DNA from: a virus
Strand: one strand, 5' to 3'
IMG/VR virus record: IMGVR_UViG_3300021197_001743
Coordinates: 1 to 64,000 of that record
Length of the DNA stretch: 64,000 nucleotides
The position numbers were made by a program, and so were the translations under genes. This document shows, in pieces, positions 8,001 to 18,600 of this stretch. The notes under the pieces were generated by a model that was not told where the DNA came from, ran no database searches, and saw only the letters and a list, made by a program, of their open reading frames with translations. Position 1 is the first letter of the stretch. Each line of letters begins with the position of its first letter.

Positions 8001-11000
8001 CCGGAGTCATAACAAAGATATTAATGAAAGTGCTGCAGACAATTGATGAAGCAATTTGTAAATCGATTCAAGCTGCCGGATCTCTAGCTTCAAACTCTGG
8101 AGGTCTAGACGATGCATTTAGAGATGCATTTTGTCCCGACGGAAATGAAGAAGATTTAGATGATACAAAGAATAATTTATTTAAAGCAGCCGGTCTCCAA
8201 CCGTCAACACCATCGCAAATCCCCAATATAAATCAGCAGCCTGTCTCTAATGATTCTTACGAATGCTTGTTTAAAGCAATAAACTCTACAACATCCAAAA
8301 GGGAAGTTCTAGGTCTATTATCGACAACACCCTCAGAGATGGACGAAACAGTACTCCGGAGAATAGCGGAGCTAACCAATGCCATGTGCCCAGAGTTTTC
8401 AAGTGTGTTTGGGACAACAAATCAAGTCGCTCAAGTTTTTGCTTCTGTTGCAAATTATATACCACCAGAGCTTCGATCGGCCATTAAGGATCAAGTGAAT
8501 GCTCAACCCGACGGCCCGATATTTAGCTCCGTATGTCTGACACAAGAACAAAAAAATCAATGGGATCAAGATAGGGTTAATTTATTAACAGATGGCGGAT
8601 TGGACCAATCAACTGCTGAAAGAATGATAAATGAAGCTAATGATAGAGTTTTAGATGACTTAGGAGATTTATCCAAGATATCCGAGAAGGGCCCTGAGGG
8701 TCTTCTAGAAGAAGCTGTGGCATCTTTGTTTCGAGAACCCGAGTGTTCTGAGGACAATGCTCCCATTAGTTTTGAGAACGAAGAGCTAGCCGCACAGAAG
8801 AAAGGTTATATTAAAAACTTTTTTGAATTAATTGAGAAAAGATTTCTTGGAGACTTAATCCGAGGAAGAAATTCGGTCCTTGGGAATATCTTGAGAGATA
8901 AGAACAACTTTAGACTACCAAAGCATGAACTGAGAACAAGTTATCCGTTAATCTGGCCTGATTACTCGGACTCAGATGAAACTTGGCAATTTAGAAAAGA
9001 TAATGCAAATTTGTTAATCACCAGTAGGATGGATGGGGCTTTCGGAGTATTTCCGGAGACTGTTGGTATTAGAATGAGAAAACAACTGCTCGAGCAAAAC
9101 CCAACATACAATAGTTCCCCAACACTGCCGCAAATTAATATGAATTTTGTCGACCGCGAAGAAGATCAAGAATATGAATTCAAAATAAACTATCAGGTTT
9201 TACATGAGACCGGCTCTTTAAAAAGAGTGTCTGTCGATGAAACTTTCTATAGGAAGTTAAGAAAGAAAGAAGCAGAACAGCTGGGACTAGACCCATCCGA
9301 GCTCGGAGATAACAAGACAGTAGTAACTGGGTCAACTGATATTATTGTCCGGTCTCCTATCGATTTATCTAAGTACGCTGTTGAATACACAGACAACACT
9401 CTTCCGTATCAATCGTATATTTTTAAATCGCTATTGGAAAACAAAATTGGATCAGATGTGCATGACAACGGCTCCTTGTCTTCGGTTTACAGCTCCATTA
9501 ACTCAACGGTTCTAGGCTTTACAAAAACCGCGGCGGCTGGTAAAGTCGATGGAGACATCCCGTCTGGGTTTAAATTTGGTTATACCGATCAAACTCCGCT
9601 GTCTTTTGTGGATCTTCATTATGTTAACCCAGATGCCGACCCCGAGGATAAAAGTACTTGGGTATATACTCATCTTCCAAATGAAAAAGTGCTTGGAAAG
9701 AGCGCAACAGAGAATCCGAGAGTTCATTTCTTGGACCCATCTATCCATGGGGGCTCTTATTTGCTTCCAAAAATTTACATTGAACCAATGACATATAGTG
9801 GCTGGCTTGGTATGGTTAAGACATTTATACCACAAATTGATCTCTGTGATGACGTGGATAATGGATTTCTAAATGTATCAGAGATTTCCGACCGAGTTAA
9901 GCAAGTTGAAGATAACCTGCCTTTCGATGAAAGATTGTCTCTGGCACCTGACTGTCGCGTGGAACAACCTTATCATAAAATCTTCGCTCAATCTTCCCAT
10001 GGTATGATGGAAGGTGTGGTGTTGGCAACTACAAAAGTATATGCAACAGAATTTATTCTTAAGACATTATCCGTGTTTAGTAGTGTAGCGTTCTCGCCCA
10101 ACAACATAGATTCGACATTTATCAGTTTGCTGGTCGATGAGATGAGGAAGGGCCTGATATCCCAGACCAATCGTTTTAATATTGTCCAAGGTTATACATA
10201 TTACTTGTTGTTTCTAGAGCAAGCCGCTCAAGTTGTCCAACGACAAATTATTGATGGATTAATGGAGGAGACACCAGAGATAACAGCAGCTAAAGCAATT
10301 ATAACAGAAGCACAAGAAAACTTCAACCCAATAAGAATAAACCCAAAAGCGATCGTTGATGGATCATATGACTTTTCGGATATTTTAGACATCTTCCAAG
10401 GCTCTGCTATTATAGGTTTCGGTGAGTTCTGGGAAGACGAGTACAACAGTATTATCGATATTGAAACCATTGATAGCGCAGGTGTGTCCGCAGCCCTATT
10501 GGCACGATTGGCGTTTAAGCTGGGTTTCCTTACTCCTTTCAAGATCAAATTGGCTAGGAAAGTAAAAACACTACATGAAACTAAAGCCGCTGCCGAGGTT
10601 CTTCTCGGAGCATTGATTGAAAAAGAAGTGCAAGAGTTGATGAAGAAAATCAACTTCAACCTTCGTCCACAACCAACGGTTCACGATATTAGCAAATATT
10701 TGCTATCAAAAAACGGTATTACCTTAGGGTCTTCTCTAAGATCCGGAGAGTCGGTCATTGAGCAACCTGTTGTAGAAGGAGAAACTGGTTTCGACTATGG
10801 AAGAGTATTCGACGTAGTTAGGAATGTTGAGACACAAAATCCATTAAATGAATTGGAAATAGAAATCAGTGAATTACCAATTCCAACTGGATATAACGAT
10901 GTGTATCAGTATTTACAAGATAGTTTCGACCCCGCAGATAATATGGTACCGGAGTTTTTAGAATCAAAGTTTCGAAATTTACTTCCGATGCTTAAAGAAG

Positions 11001-11953
11001 GGATTTTTTACTTGGAAAGATACCTGAGGGTGATTGAAAAAGACGGAACAGAACAGGTATATAATATAAAAGAATTCCAAGACATATTAAGAAATAGAAC
11101 TGACTTGGACCCGGATAAAAGGATATCTGAATATTATGGCGACGCATTTGTGGTAGCTGGGACCTTGGCCGGAAGCATTGGTATAAAATTTGGGGTAAGA
11201 TTGGTTTACTCCTCAATATCTGAATTCGAATATGAAATCCCAGCAGGAAAAGAGCAAGAAAGAACATATCAGTTCCCGCCTCCCGAATTGAAAATTAAGT
11301 TTGATGATACTTTCTATGCGCAAGTTAATCAATTGGACCCGGTATTCCGAGAAGAATTGTCCTCATATGATAGAGAAATGACTTTATCAATACCAGAGGT
11401 AGGAAATAGAGCAATCCCAGTTGTGGTGTTTGAAAAAGATGTCATGGACATGAAGATGTCTGAGATTAATTTGGATGATGACAATTTCGGCGAAGATCTT
11501 AAGTGCTATATAGACAAGTTGGTCCTTGAAGAAGAATTCAAGATATTATTCGATTATTGTTTTCCAACTAGATCATATGTCTCGCTGTTTGGTATATATT
11601 CGTATTATGGCTTCTTTGAGTCCATTGGAAAGGATGAGGAAAATGAAGACGAAACTCAAGAAGACCCCGCGAGACTTCAAGAGAGTTGGAAGCGTAGGGT
11701 GTTTAATGATACCAAGCGGATTTTGAGAAGGTCTTTTAATTCCACGTACCGTACCGATGATGATGTTGCCGAGGAGAAGCAAGGGCGAGATAAGCAAAAA
11801 AATGCAAAATTCTTAAAGAACTTGTTGCCGAATTCCTTCTTAAATCTAGATTCTAGTGTAAAGTGGTGGCAATCTATTCGAATCGTTGATATAAAGCCTT
11901 TCGATCCGGATGGAGAAGAATGCCTAAGTGCATTCCAGAAAATGTTTAAATAA
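5066..11953 (+). CDS. Very large (2295-residue) tail/baseplate-associated protein, unrecognised
   Basis: The longest gene in the window, one uninterrupted frame starting 1 nt after the preceding stop. I recognise no named domain. The N-terminus is cysteine-containing and globular (EFCPTCVPDP). Charged coiled-coil stretches occur at about residues 500-620 and 750-860. Many mixed alpha/beta segments follow, and cysteines recur throughout, unusual for a coiled-coil tape measure. The C-terminus ends just before gp25. The size and position between spike and wedge genes suggest a baseplate or tail-tip component that replaces several separate wedge or hub proteins; a tape-measure role is less likely because long hydrophobic helices are not evident. 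It has no signal peptide. Confidence 0.7.
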   Translation: MANTDFTKYQTDVCEETPDAKPLKEFCPTCVPDPNYMEPDWTMMVGEPYLNEKTCEYSVCVTMDKNMMSFVLGEDGPFPEGNARRQLLRRYIEPALILMLEEYGKLVADQVLCAFHEGPTLTAMKPEDLIANSSNLTTIFESLSTDPETGRCVDLEVPAQNIPDPLLPDQPVDILQTTSNIVANLPTIKNPFALELYAYAKEFMIDPYQGLLKVLVVIPAYVFEAVPDRPSLGDLEDKALETKQEVELDIGALFAQIYRLRTAMSVYSKYQSYFDESQNGQLSLTRDGEKVSSYYASTYAGKVKVFYNELKTLAKKNGWNIRSNTPSATKQNARLVKITFDGSDNENPYVISKIEAKKKGCQYEEFTKGLGKNNEDGFFFKYSNDPTLMNYIAKIKEIDLALQARQSYPWLEFLIKFTFPLIKVDYGTLNKETIEDTVGSCVANNAKKFSLDLNDYMLKEVLSLGEILSYEYNKKGCSQLADFSNEPEVMEFEKNLDAGIEARRDTKENILEAQQQELDRILSDLRAEQNKLVVLEQEKQVYAQEQSPDNTTFVNLRRINKELDKTNSKIERLQKQAIDLNDFDAQDQRQLQRKAARDARKTRRNSHPYTKMARKLALEELKSQNSILTSLVDFDSWVESGYKGLSFSTIDKDMDRKTLMQRMSTCNIQGLATQALRCLLSGTTEKAALKKIVQVALEQMDIDVMGIFISNLPPQEQQKLRDAFKKEFGDLKLPWEEGYDSGSMDNTNAYMNYLTRSNVQKEKQQEQDRERIAVLEEQIKKEKLEQLRQTLSESSDAAEVEEFFSDVHEEEDLFAEFVEENRASDIQEAEAEISELSKQFSDLSEEQQQDVIEGSKKPKHKPGTYGKALGNMQKLIVDAYIQNMIKLLELDSLLSILERFPGGDLLPRILNKTDCSNQGMFNPPLDSFLSTFSLQTCGDLGVGIGVPELLGKKLSNFYDRSLLTKLRNKFIEKVEKSLTGVITKILMKVLQTIDEAICKSIQAAGSLASNSGGLDDAFRDAFCPDGNEEDLDDTKNNLFKAAGLQPSTPSQIPNINQQPVSNDSYECLFKAINSTTSKREVLGLLSTTPSEMDETVLRRIAELTNAMCPEFSSVFGTTNQVAQVFASVANYIPPELRSAIKDQVNAQPDGPIFSSVCLTQEQKNQWDQDRVNLLTDGGLDQSTAERMINEANDRVLDDLGDLSKISEKGPEGLLEEAVASLFREPECSEDNAPISFENEELAAQKKGYIKNFFELIEKRFLGDLIRGRNSVLGNILRDKNNFRLPKHELRTSYPLIWPDYSDSDETWQFRKDNANLLITSRMDGAFGVFPETVGIRMRKQLLEQNPTYNSSPTLPQINMNFVDREEDQEYEFKINYQVLHETGSLKRVSVDETFYRKLRKKEAEQLGLDPSELGDNKTVVTGSTDIIVRSPIDLSKYAVEYTDNTLPYQSYIFKSLLENKIGSDVHDNGSLSSVYSSINSTVLGFTKTAAAGKVDGDIPSGFKFGYTDQTPLSFVDLHYVNPDADPEDKSTWVYTHLPNEKVLGKSATENPRVHFLDPSIHGGSYLLPKIYIEPMTYSGWLGMVKTFIPQIDLCDDVDNGFLNVSEISDRVKQVEDNLPFDERLSLAPDCRVEQPYHKIFAQSSHGMMEGVVLATTKVYATEFILKTLSVFSSVAFSPNNIDSTFISLLVDEMRKGLISQTNRFNIVQGYTYYLLFLEQAAQVVQRQIIDGLMEETPEITAAKAIITEAQENFNPIRINPKAIVDGSYDFSDILDIFQGSAIIGFGEFWEDEYNSIIDIETIDSAGVSAALLARLAFKLGFLTPFKIKLARKVKTLHETKAAAEVLLGALIEKEVQELMKKINFNLRPQPTVHDISKYLLSKNGITLGSSLRSGESVIEQPVVEGETGFDYGRVFDVVRNVETQNPLNELEIEISELPIPTGYNDVYQYLQDSFDPADNMVPEFLESKFRNLLPMLKEGIFYLERYLRVIEKDGTEQVYNIKEFQDILRNRTDLDPDKRISEYYGDAFVVAGTLAGSIGIKFGVRLVYSSISEFEYEIPAGKEQERTYQFPPPELKIKFDDTFYAQVNQLDPVFREELSSYDREMTLSIPEVGNRAIPVVVFEKDVMDMKMSEINLDDDNFGEDLKCYIDKLVLEEEFKILFDYCFPTRSYVSLFGIYSYYGFFESIGKDEENEDETQEDPARLQESWKRRVFNDTKRILRRSFNSTYRTDDDVAEEKQGRDKQKNAKFLKNLLPNSFLNLDSSVKWWQSIRIVDIKPFDPDGEECLSAFQKMFK

Positions 11954-11966
11954 GGAAAAAAATATA

Positions 11967-12341
11967 ATGTCTCTCTCAATAGTGTTCCCAATTGGAATCT
12001 CAGATTCAGGATTTGAATCATTTAGCGATAGTGAAACAAAAGCCGCTATCCAACAAAATTTAAAAATGCTCTTGCTGACAAGGCCCGGAGAATATGTAAT
12101 GGAGCCTGATTTTGGCGTAGGTATGTCTAATTTCTTGTTTGATTTAGAGACGCAGAACAACGAACAGCGCATTTCATCAAGAATAAGACAGCAGGTATCA
12201 AAATACATGCCATACGTTTCAATTTCCAGCATACAGTTTAATTATGAAAACGTTGATAGCAACACTCTTGGAGTGCGTTTGGAATATATAACGTCAGAAT
12301 CTCAGATAATAGAAACATTTCAATTGACCGTCACACTTTAA
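11967..12341 (+). CDS. 25: Baseplate wedge protein gp25
   Basis: A 124-residue member of the gp25/gpW family of baseplate wedge proteins, also related to TssE of type VI secretion. The signature is clear: LLTRPGEYVMEPDFGVGMSNF at residues about 37-57, the conserved GE and P-x-F-G-x-G motif near the middle. The ATG at 11967 is chosen over an upstream in-frame GTG because the family begins just before the FPIG segment and a TAAGGA lies in front. In T4, gp25 joins gp6 and gp53 at the inner baseplate and starts sheath assembly. The next gene is gp6, as expected. Confidence is high. Confidence 0.92.
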   Translation: MSLSIVFPIGISDSGFESFSDSETKAAIQQNLKMLLLTRPGEYVMEPDFGVGMSNFLFDLETQNNEQRISSRIRQQVSKYMPYVSISSIQFNYENVDSNTLGVRLEYITSESQIIETFQLTVTL

Positions 12342-12356
12342 CTTTTAATGAATAAA

Positions 12357-12364
12357 CTATTTAT
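12357..12364 (+). promoter_or_regulatory. CTATTTAT motif, candidate late promoter element
   Basis: The gap before gp6 holds CTATTTAT 22 nt upstream of the ATG. The same heptamer CTATTTA occurs in two other intergenic gaps, at 32095 and 63748, at comparable distance from a start codon. It is not the T4 late consensus TATAAATA. It could be this phage's late -10 element; support is only three occurrences. Confidence 0.3.
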
Positions 12365-12385
12365 CTTTTAGAGAGAGGGTCTTGT

Positions 12386-14185
12386 ATGACGAAATTAAAA
12401 AACACGCCAATAAAATACACTAGTAGAGACTTTGATTCTATCAAGAATGATCTGGTAGAGCATGCAAAAAGATACTACCCAGAACAATGGAAAGACTTTT
12501 CCAAATCAACGATTAATTCACTTTTGATAGATTCGGTTGCCTATGTCGGGGACGTTTTGTCATATTACATTGATTATCAAGTCAACGAAAGCTTCTTGGA
12601 TACATCATTAGAATTCAACAATATAAGGAAGCACGCTCGAGCACTGGGATATAAGTTTGCGGGTAGTCCAAATTCCTATGGAATAGTTACTCTCTATTGC
12701 TTAGTACCAGCAACCGGTAATGGAACAGCACCTGATTTTGCTTATCTGCCGACGATAGCCCAAGGCACTTCGTTTGAAGCCAACAGTGGTGGAGTATTCA
12801 CACTTACTGAAGATGTTCGCTTCGATGATAGTAATAATGAAATTGTAGCTGCACGATTTAATGCTACAACCGGAGCAACCACACACTTCGCAATCAAAAC
12901 ATTCGGACAAGTAGTATCGGGTGTCCTCCAGAGAGTCACTGTCGACTTGACGGATTCTAGTTTCGAAAGGTTCAGAAGGATCCGTTTGGGTTCCGGAGAC
13001 ATCACCGAGATATTGTCCGTCGTTGACTCAGATGGAAATAAATACTATGAAGTTGAAAACCTAGCTCAGGAGGTTGTGTTTGAAGAAACAACCAACCCAA
13101 CCGCAGCCTCGGATGGCGTGAGAAGTATCATTAAACCATTTGTGGCCAGCCGAAGATTTGTTGTAGAACAGGACGATACTGGAACTTATATTCAATTTGG
13201 CTTTGGATCCGAAGACGATCCACAAGAAGGACTAGCAGACCCTGCACAAGTTGCAATCAAAATGCACGGAAAGAAGACAATAACAGATCTTACGTTTGAT
13301 CCTGCAAAGCTTCTGAACACAACCAAGTTAGGAATTAGCCCTTCCGGAACAACTTTGACAGTTGTTGTTAAATCGAACACTGCATCGAACACCAATGCCG
13401 GAGTTAACACAATTAACACTATAAAAAATAGAATTGTGTTGTTTGATGACCTGCAATCGCTAGCTTCGGGAAAGGTACAGGATATAATAAATTCAGTTGA
13501 GGTTACGAACGACGAACCCATCGTTGGAAACACAGAACAAATGACAGGGCAAGAATTGAAGCAAAGAGCTAAAACATACTACTCAACACAAAACAGAGCA
13601 GTTACTAAGCAAGATTATGTTTCCATGATATACAATATGCCAAGTAAGTTTGGTATGGTTAAGAGAGTATCTATCGTAAATGACCCAAGTGCAACAAATC
13701 GTCGAATTGCCATGTATCTTATATCTGAAGATGCCGACGGGAAACTGACAACAGCCAACAGCAGAATCAAAAGTAATGTTAAAAATTGGATCATGCAATA
13801 CAAATCCTTAAACGACGTCATTGATATATTTGATGCCAAGGTTGTTAATTTTGGTGTAGATTTTAAAGTCACTGTTGACGAGAGATTTTCGAACGAAGAC
13901 ATAATTGGTAAATGCGTGAATAGGATTAAAGAGTATTTTTCGAATCAATTGTATATCGGAGAACCTATTTATATAACAAGAATGTATAGCGTATTGGGTA
14001 AGATTGAAGGCGTTGCAGACGTTAAAAAAGTCAATGTATTCCAAAAAACAGGGAGCAATTATTCATCAACTAGAATTAGTTTCGACGAAGCCCTATCCAG
14101 AGACGGAACATACATCCAGACCCCTCGAAACGTGGTCATGGAATTGAAATTTCCAAACATCGATATTAAAGGAACATTGGTATAA
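12386..14185 (+). CDS. 6: Baseplate wedge protein gp6 (gpJ-like)
   Basis: A 599-residue baseplate wedge subunit of the gp6/gpJ family. The N-terminal signature is typical: KYTSRDFDSIKNDLVEHAK, then INSLLIDSVAYVGDVLSYYI and NNIRKHARALGYKFAGSPNS, where wedge proteins fold their first domain. The middle contains the beta-rich region (residues about 100-350), and the C-terminal part carries the gpJ core (RAVTKQDYVSMIYNMPSKFG, residues about 405-424). In T4, gp6 dimers form the continuous inner ring of the baseplate. The length is close to that of T4 gp6. It follows gp25 and overlaps the next gene by 1 nt (TAATG), a standard T4-like neighbourhood. Confidence 0.93.
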   Translation: MTKLKNTPIKYTSRDFDSIKNDLVEHAKRYYPEQWKDFSKSTINSLLIDSVAYVGDVLSYYIDYQVNESFLDTSLEFNNIRKHARALGYKFAGSPNSYGIVTLYCLVPATGNGTAPDFAYLPTIAQGTSFEANSGGVFTLTEDVRFDDSNNEIVAARFNATTGATTHFAIKTFGQVVSGVLQRVTVDLTDSSFERFRRIRLGSGDITEILSVVDSDGNKYYEVENLAQEVVFEETTNPTAASDGVRSIIKPFVASRRFVVEQDDTGTYIQFGFGSEDDPQEGLADPAQVAIKMHGKKTITDLTFDPAKLLNTTKLGISPSGTTLTVVVKSNTASNTNAGVNTINTIKNRIVLFDDLQSLASGKVQDIINSVEVTNDEPIVGNTEQMTGQELKQRAKTYYSTQNRAVTKQDYVSMIYNMPSKFGMVKRVSIVNDPSATNRRIAMYLISEDADGKLTTANSRIKSNVKNWIMQYKSLNDVIDIFDAKVVNFGVDFKVTVDERFSNEDIIGKCVNRIKEYFSNQLYIGEPIYITRMYSVLGKIEGVADVKKVNVFQKTGSNYSSTRISFDEALSRDGTYIQTPRNVVMELKFPNIDIKGTLV

Positions 14186-15693
14186 TGATTAAAAGATACT
14201 TCGCCACTAAAGACAATACCATCACAAATGCATTTCAATCTGATCTAAGCACCAGAGCCACCGGATCTAATATGGGACAATCCGATATAGTAGAGGTCTT
14301 TACCATATATGGTCAAGTCTCCTCATCAGTATCTGGTTTCTCAAAAGAGAAGGCTCGAGTATTAATCCAATTTGATGTTGATAGTATTAAATCCGACAGG
14401 ACTTCAGGTACAGTGCCATCCGGCGCCTCTTATTATCTAAAGATGTACAACGCCTCTCATTCTCAAACGCTGCCTAGAGATTATACCCTTGAGGTCATTC
14501 AATTAAATGCAGCATGGGAAGAAGGCCTTGGTTTAGATATGGAAGACTATGATGATCTGACTTACGACATCAAAGGGTCTAACTGGATACAACGCTCTGG
14601 TTCTACTTCTTGGTCAGCGCCCGGTGGTGATTTAGCCCCGGGAGCAACCTATTTTACAGCTGATTTCCCCGTTGGGAATGAAGATATGGAAATCGACATT
14701 ACTTCTCTGGTGAATTTATGGAACGGAGACACAGACAACAATGGAATGATGATAAGATTATCATCCTCGCTAGAATCTCAGAACTTATCATACTATACAA
14801 AGATGTTCTTCGGCAGAGGAACTAATAGATATTTTGATAGACCGGTCATTGAGGCCCGATGGGACTCATCTTCGCAAGACGACAGAGGAAAACTATACCT
14901 CAGTAGCTCTACCGCTCCTGCTGCCGACAACCTCAATACAATCTATATGTACAACTACGTCCGCGGAAGATTGCAAAATATTCCTTCGATAGGGCAAGAT
15001 CCAATAATGGTCAGTTTGTTCTCAGGGTCCTCCGCAAACACAGCTCCTTCAGGTAGCGCATTGCAATTATCAATTGGCGGAGGAGTTCAGTCCTCTAATC
15101 AATATGCTGTTACTGGTGGTTGGGTATCTACTGGTGTTTATTCGGCATCTTTTGCCTATACGGGCTCAACCTCAATCGAAAACATTTACGATGTATGGTT
15201 CAGCGGAAGTAATTCAATTCCAGATGCAACAACAGCAGCGCTTCAGTTTAAGACCGGATCAATTACCATTGATAGGTTCGAACCAGCCGCTAATTCCGAT
15301 ACTAATCGATACGTATTGTCGGTCGTTAATAAACAGAATGAATACTATTACAACCAAACACACAGAATAAGACTGTATGCCCGGCAAAAGCAATGGTGCC
15401 CAAACATCTATACTACTGCCACATCAGTGCCGAACAGTTTAGTTTTCCCAAGCGCGTCATATCAAGTTTATAGAATTATAGATGATAGACCAGTAATACC
15501 ATACGACACCGGTTCAGTTCAGGGAACGAGATTATCATATGATGTTTCCGGCAACTACTTTGATCTCGATACATCGTTTTTGGAACCAAACTATTCTTAT
15601 GGCGTTAAGTTTTCAATCTATGATCCGGATACTTCAACATACGAAGAACAGTCCTTTACCTATAAACTTAGAGTGGTGAATAATGAGTATTAA
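14185..15693 (+). CDS. Virion protein with DNRLRE-like beta domain
   Basis: A 502-residue beta-rich protein. Residues about 5-235 follow the DNRLRE/CBM-like layout: an N-terminal AFQSDLSTRATGSN, KARVLIQFDVDSI (the 'R-x-L-x-x-F-D' strand), a Y-x-L-K-M-Y strand, W-x-E-G motifs, EIDITSLVNLWNGD, and a closing RPVIEARWD strand. Such domains bind surfaces or sugars in other proteins; this assignment is from pattern only. The C-terminal half contains further Ig-like strands ending in TYKLRVVNNEY. It lies directly after gp6 and overlaps the next gene by 11 nt, so it may attach fibres to the baseplate, like gp7-gp10 in T4, though no homology to those is visible. Confidence 0.6.
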   Translation: MIKRYFATKDNTITNAFQSDLSTRATGSNMGQSDIVEVFTIYGQVSSSVSGFSKEKARVLIQFDVDSIKSDRTSGTVPSGASYYLKMYNASHSQTLPRDYTLEVIQLNAAWEEGLGLDMEDYDDLTYDIKGSNWIQRSGSTSWSAPGGDLAPGATYFTADFPVGNEDMEIDITSLVNLWNGDTDNNGMMIRLSSSLESQNLSYYTKMFFGRGTNRYFDRPVIEARWDSSSQDDRGKLYLSSSTAPAADNLNTIYMYNYVRGRLQNIPSIGQDPIMVSLFSGSSANTAPSGSALQLSIGGGVQSSNQYAVTGGWVSTGVYSASFAYTGSTSIENIYDVWFSGSNSIPDATTAALQFKTGSITIDRFEPAANSDTNRYVLSVVNKQNEYYYNQTHRIRLYARQKQWCPNIYTTATSVPNSLVFPSASYQVYRIIDDRPVIPYDTGSVQGTRLSYDVSGNYFDLDTSFLEPNYSYGVKFSIYDPDTSTYEEQSFTYKLRVVNNEY

Positions 15694-18600
15694 GAATCTA
15701 TTTGGCAAGTCAATCAAGAATTACCAAAGCGCAAGTGCAAATGTTGAGTCTTCCACATTTATCAACAAAGAGGTGGTAGAACGAGACACTTATTTGCCTC
15801 CTATTGACTTTGCAACAGCTTCTAACTTCGTTAAATACGGTTCTGCGGAATTGTATTATTCTAATTCAATTTCTCGAATACATGATGACTATCCTTACGA
15901 CGGCTCAGAAGCGGAGAAAATTAGCTTCCATCAGTCTTCATCATATTTGGACCGGTGGATGTTTACAAACAAGTATCCAAAATCAACAGGGTATATCAAT
16001 CTCGGAACCACTGGTTATAATACTAGCATCGTTGATGGTTATGGTGGAACAGCAACACCAGAATACATCCGAACATGGGGAGGTCTACATACAGCATCAG
16101 CCGGAATGTCAGATTCTCCAATAAGATCTACGTTCGATAAGTCTACAAAGTATAACGCGGCACTGAATAGAACCCAGAACTGGAGAGTAAATCCATCTGA
16201 TGGATCAACAATCGAATTCTGGCTTAAGAAAGATGCGTTCAACCTTGCAAACACAGAACGAGAAGTCATACTCGACTTGTGGAATGGTGAAGCCTCATCC
16301 TCTGCTGACTATGGTCGCTTAACTCTCGAACTCACCGGAGGCTCCGGAGCAACGTTTATTGCAACCTTACAAAGTGGTACTGCTGGTTTTTATAGGCAAG
16401 CGGTTTGTGATACAACAATAGACACAGCTTCTCTTACGAATTGGCATCATTATGCGGTATCGTTCACAAGCGCCTCTACGGGTATCACAACGCGTTTCTA
16501 CATCGATGGTGGTGAAAACCTCTCTCAAACAGTTGGAACGCCGATAGGTGAGCTTAACGGCCTTATAACAGGCTATATTGGAGCCCTGCAAACCTCTCCA
16601 TCCGGATCTGCTGCTGCTGCAACTGCTGGTAAGCTATCTGCCTCAGTAGACGAATTCCGCTATTGGAAGACCCGACGAACTTCAAATGATATCAATTTAA
16701 ATTGGTTCACGAATGTCGGAGGAGGATCGAATACAGATGACGACACTAACAATATAAGCCTGAGTGTATATTATAAATTCAATGAAGGTATAGTGGGCAT
16801 CTCATCCACTGACCAAAAGGTTTTAGACTATTCCGGAAGGATTGCTAACGGTCACTGGCAGGGATACACATCAACAGCGAGAAATACTGGCTCTGCTTTC
16901 ACATTGTCTTCAAATGCATTTGTTGAAGGTGGAGATCCAATTATATATTCTGATCATCCGGAAGTATCCTCGTTAACCTCCGAGATGACTACATCTGGGT
17001 CCAACCATGACAACGAACAAGGAAGTTCACTGTTCAGTTCATTGCCCAATTGGATGCAGTCAGAAGACGAATTGTCCGGAGGCAACTTAAAATCAATCAC
17101 ACAAATTCTTTCAAGCTACTTTGATACACTACACTCACAGATAACAGCCCTCCCTAATTTAAAGAAGAAGAAATATACAGAAGCCACCGAAAAAGCTCTT
17201 CCATTTGCAAACCGCCTATTAACAGACAAAGGGTTCATAACAAAGGACATCTTTGTAAATTCTGAAATTGTCGAGACATTTGCAAACAAAAACACTGATT
17301 CAAAGTTCTTCAGCGACAACGTCAATGAAATAAAGAACCTTATCTACACAAACATATATAACAACCTTGAGAACATATATAAGACCAAAGGAACCGAGAA
17401 ATCAATAAGAAACTTGATCAGATGCTTTGGTGTCGATGATGAGATTATAAAGCTCAATGTATATACCGATGGTGGAACTCACTACTTTACAGATAAAGCT
17501 AAGGCAACATCAGTCAAAAAGAAGTATATTAATTTCGACAATCCTGATTATTTCTCCTCGACGATGTATCAGACATCATCTACTAACAACGCACTAACCT
17601 TCATAAGTGGCTCTACGGCGAGCGCTAATGGGTCAAATAACGCTTTCACGCTTGAGGCAGATATAGTAGTGCCCTACAAGAAAGAAGAGCTAGATATAGG
17701 CTTTTACAACACTCCATTTCTGTCTTCTTCTATCTTCGGGTTTCACGAGGCCATAGAGGGCGATCCTTCTGACTATACATGGGCAACTAGTACAACCGCG
17801 AGTCTGTCGGTGTATCTTGTCCGAGATAAATTAGAATCGAAAGATGCCAGATTTATTATTAAGAGCCAAGACGGAACAATCAATTTAACATCTAGCTACA
17901 TCTCAGATATATATAACAACAACCACTGGAACCTTGCACTAAGAGTAAAGCCAGATACCTATCCATACGCTGGTAATGTAACGAATGCTACTCCAAATTA
18001 TACGATCGAATTCTACGGTGTCAACTATAATTTTGATGAGTTAGCAAACGAAATCTTTCTAACCGCTTCTGTCTCAAACGCTAGTGGGTCGGCATTCTTG
18101 TCCAATCCAAAAAGAGTTTATGCTGGAGCACATGCTACCAACTTTACGGGTTCGGTTTTACAACGATCGGATATGCAAATCGGTTCTGTGCGTGCATGGT
18201 TTGATTATATCGGGGACGCTTCAATCCAAGCCCACAACAAGGATCCTTTGAATTTTGGTAATTTAGAAACATACCGTGGGTCGAACATCTTCACAATAGC
18301 CGATAAGCAAATATCCTCACAAGAATTGACGATTTTCAATTGGGACTTTGACACGGTGTCTGGTTCCGATGGTTCGGGCGATTTTACAATCGACGATATA
18401 ACCAGTGGCTCATCTGATACAATTTATGGTTGGATCGACAACATAATTCGAAGAGAATATCGTGGGAAAGGCGATGGGTTTGGAACATCAACATCTACAT
18501 TTATTGAGAACGAGTTCCTATACGCCCAGCGCAAGGAGCTTCCAGAGATATCATATACAAACGACAACATCTTTATTAAAGGCGAAGAACAAATAAACTT

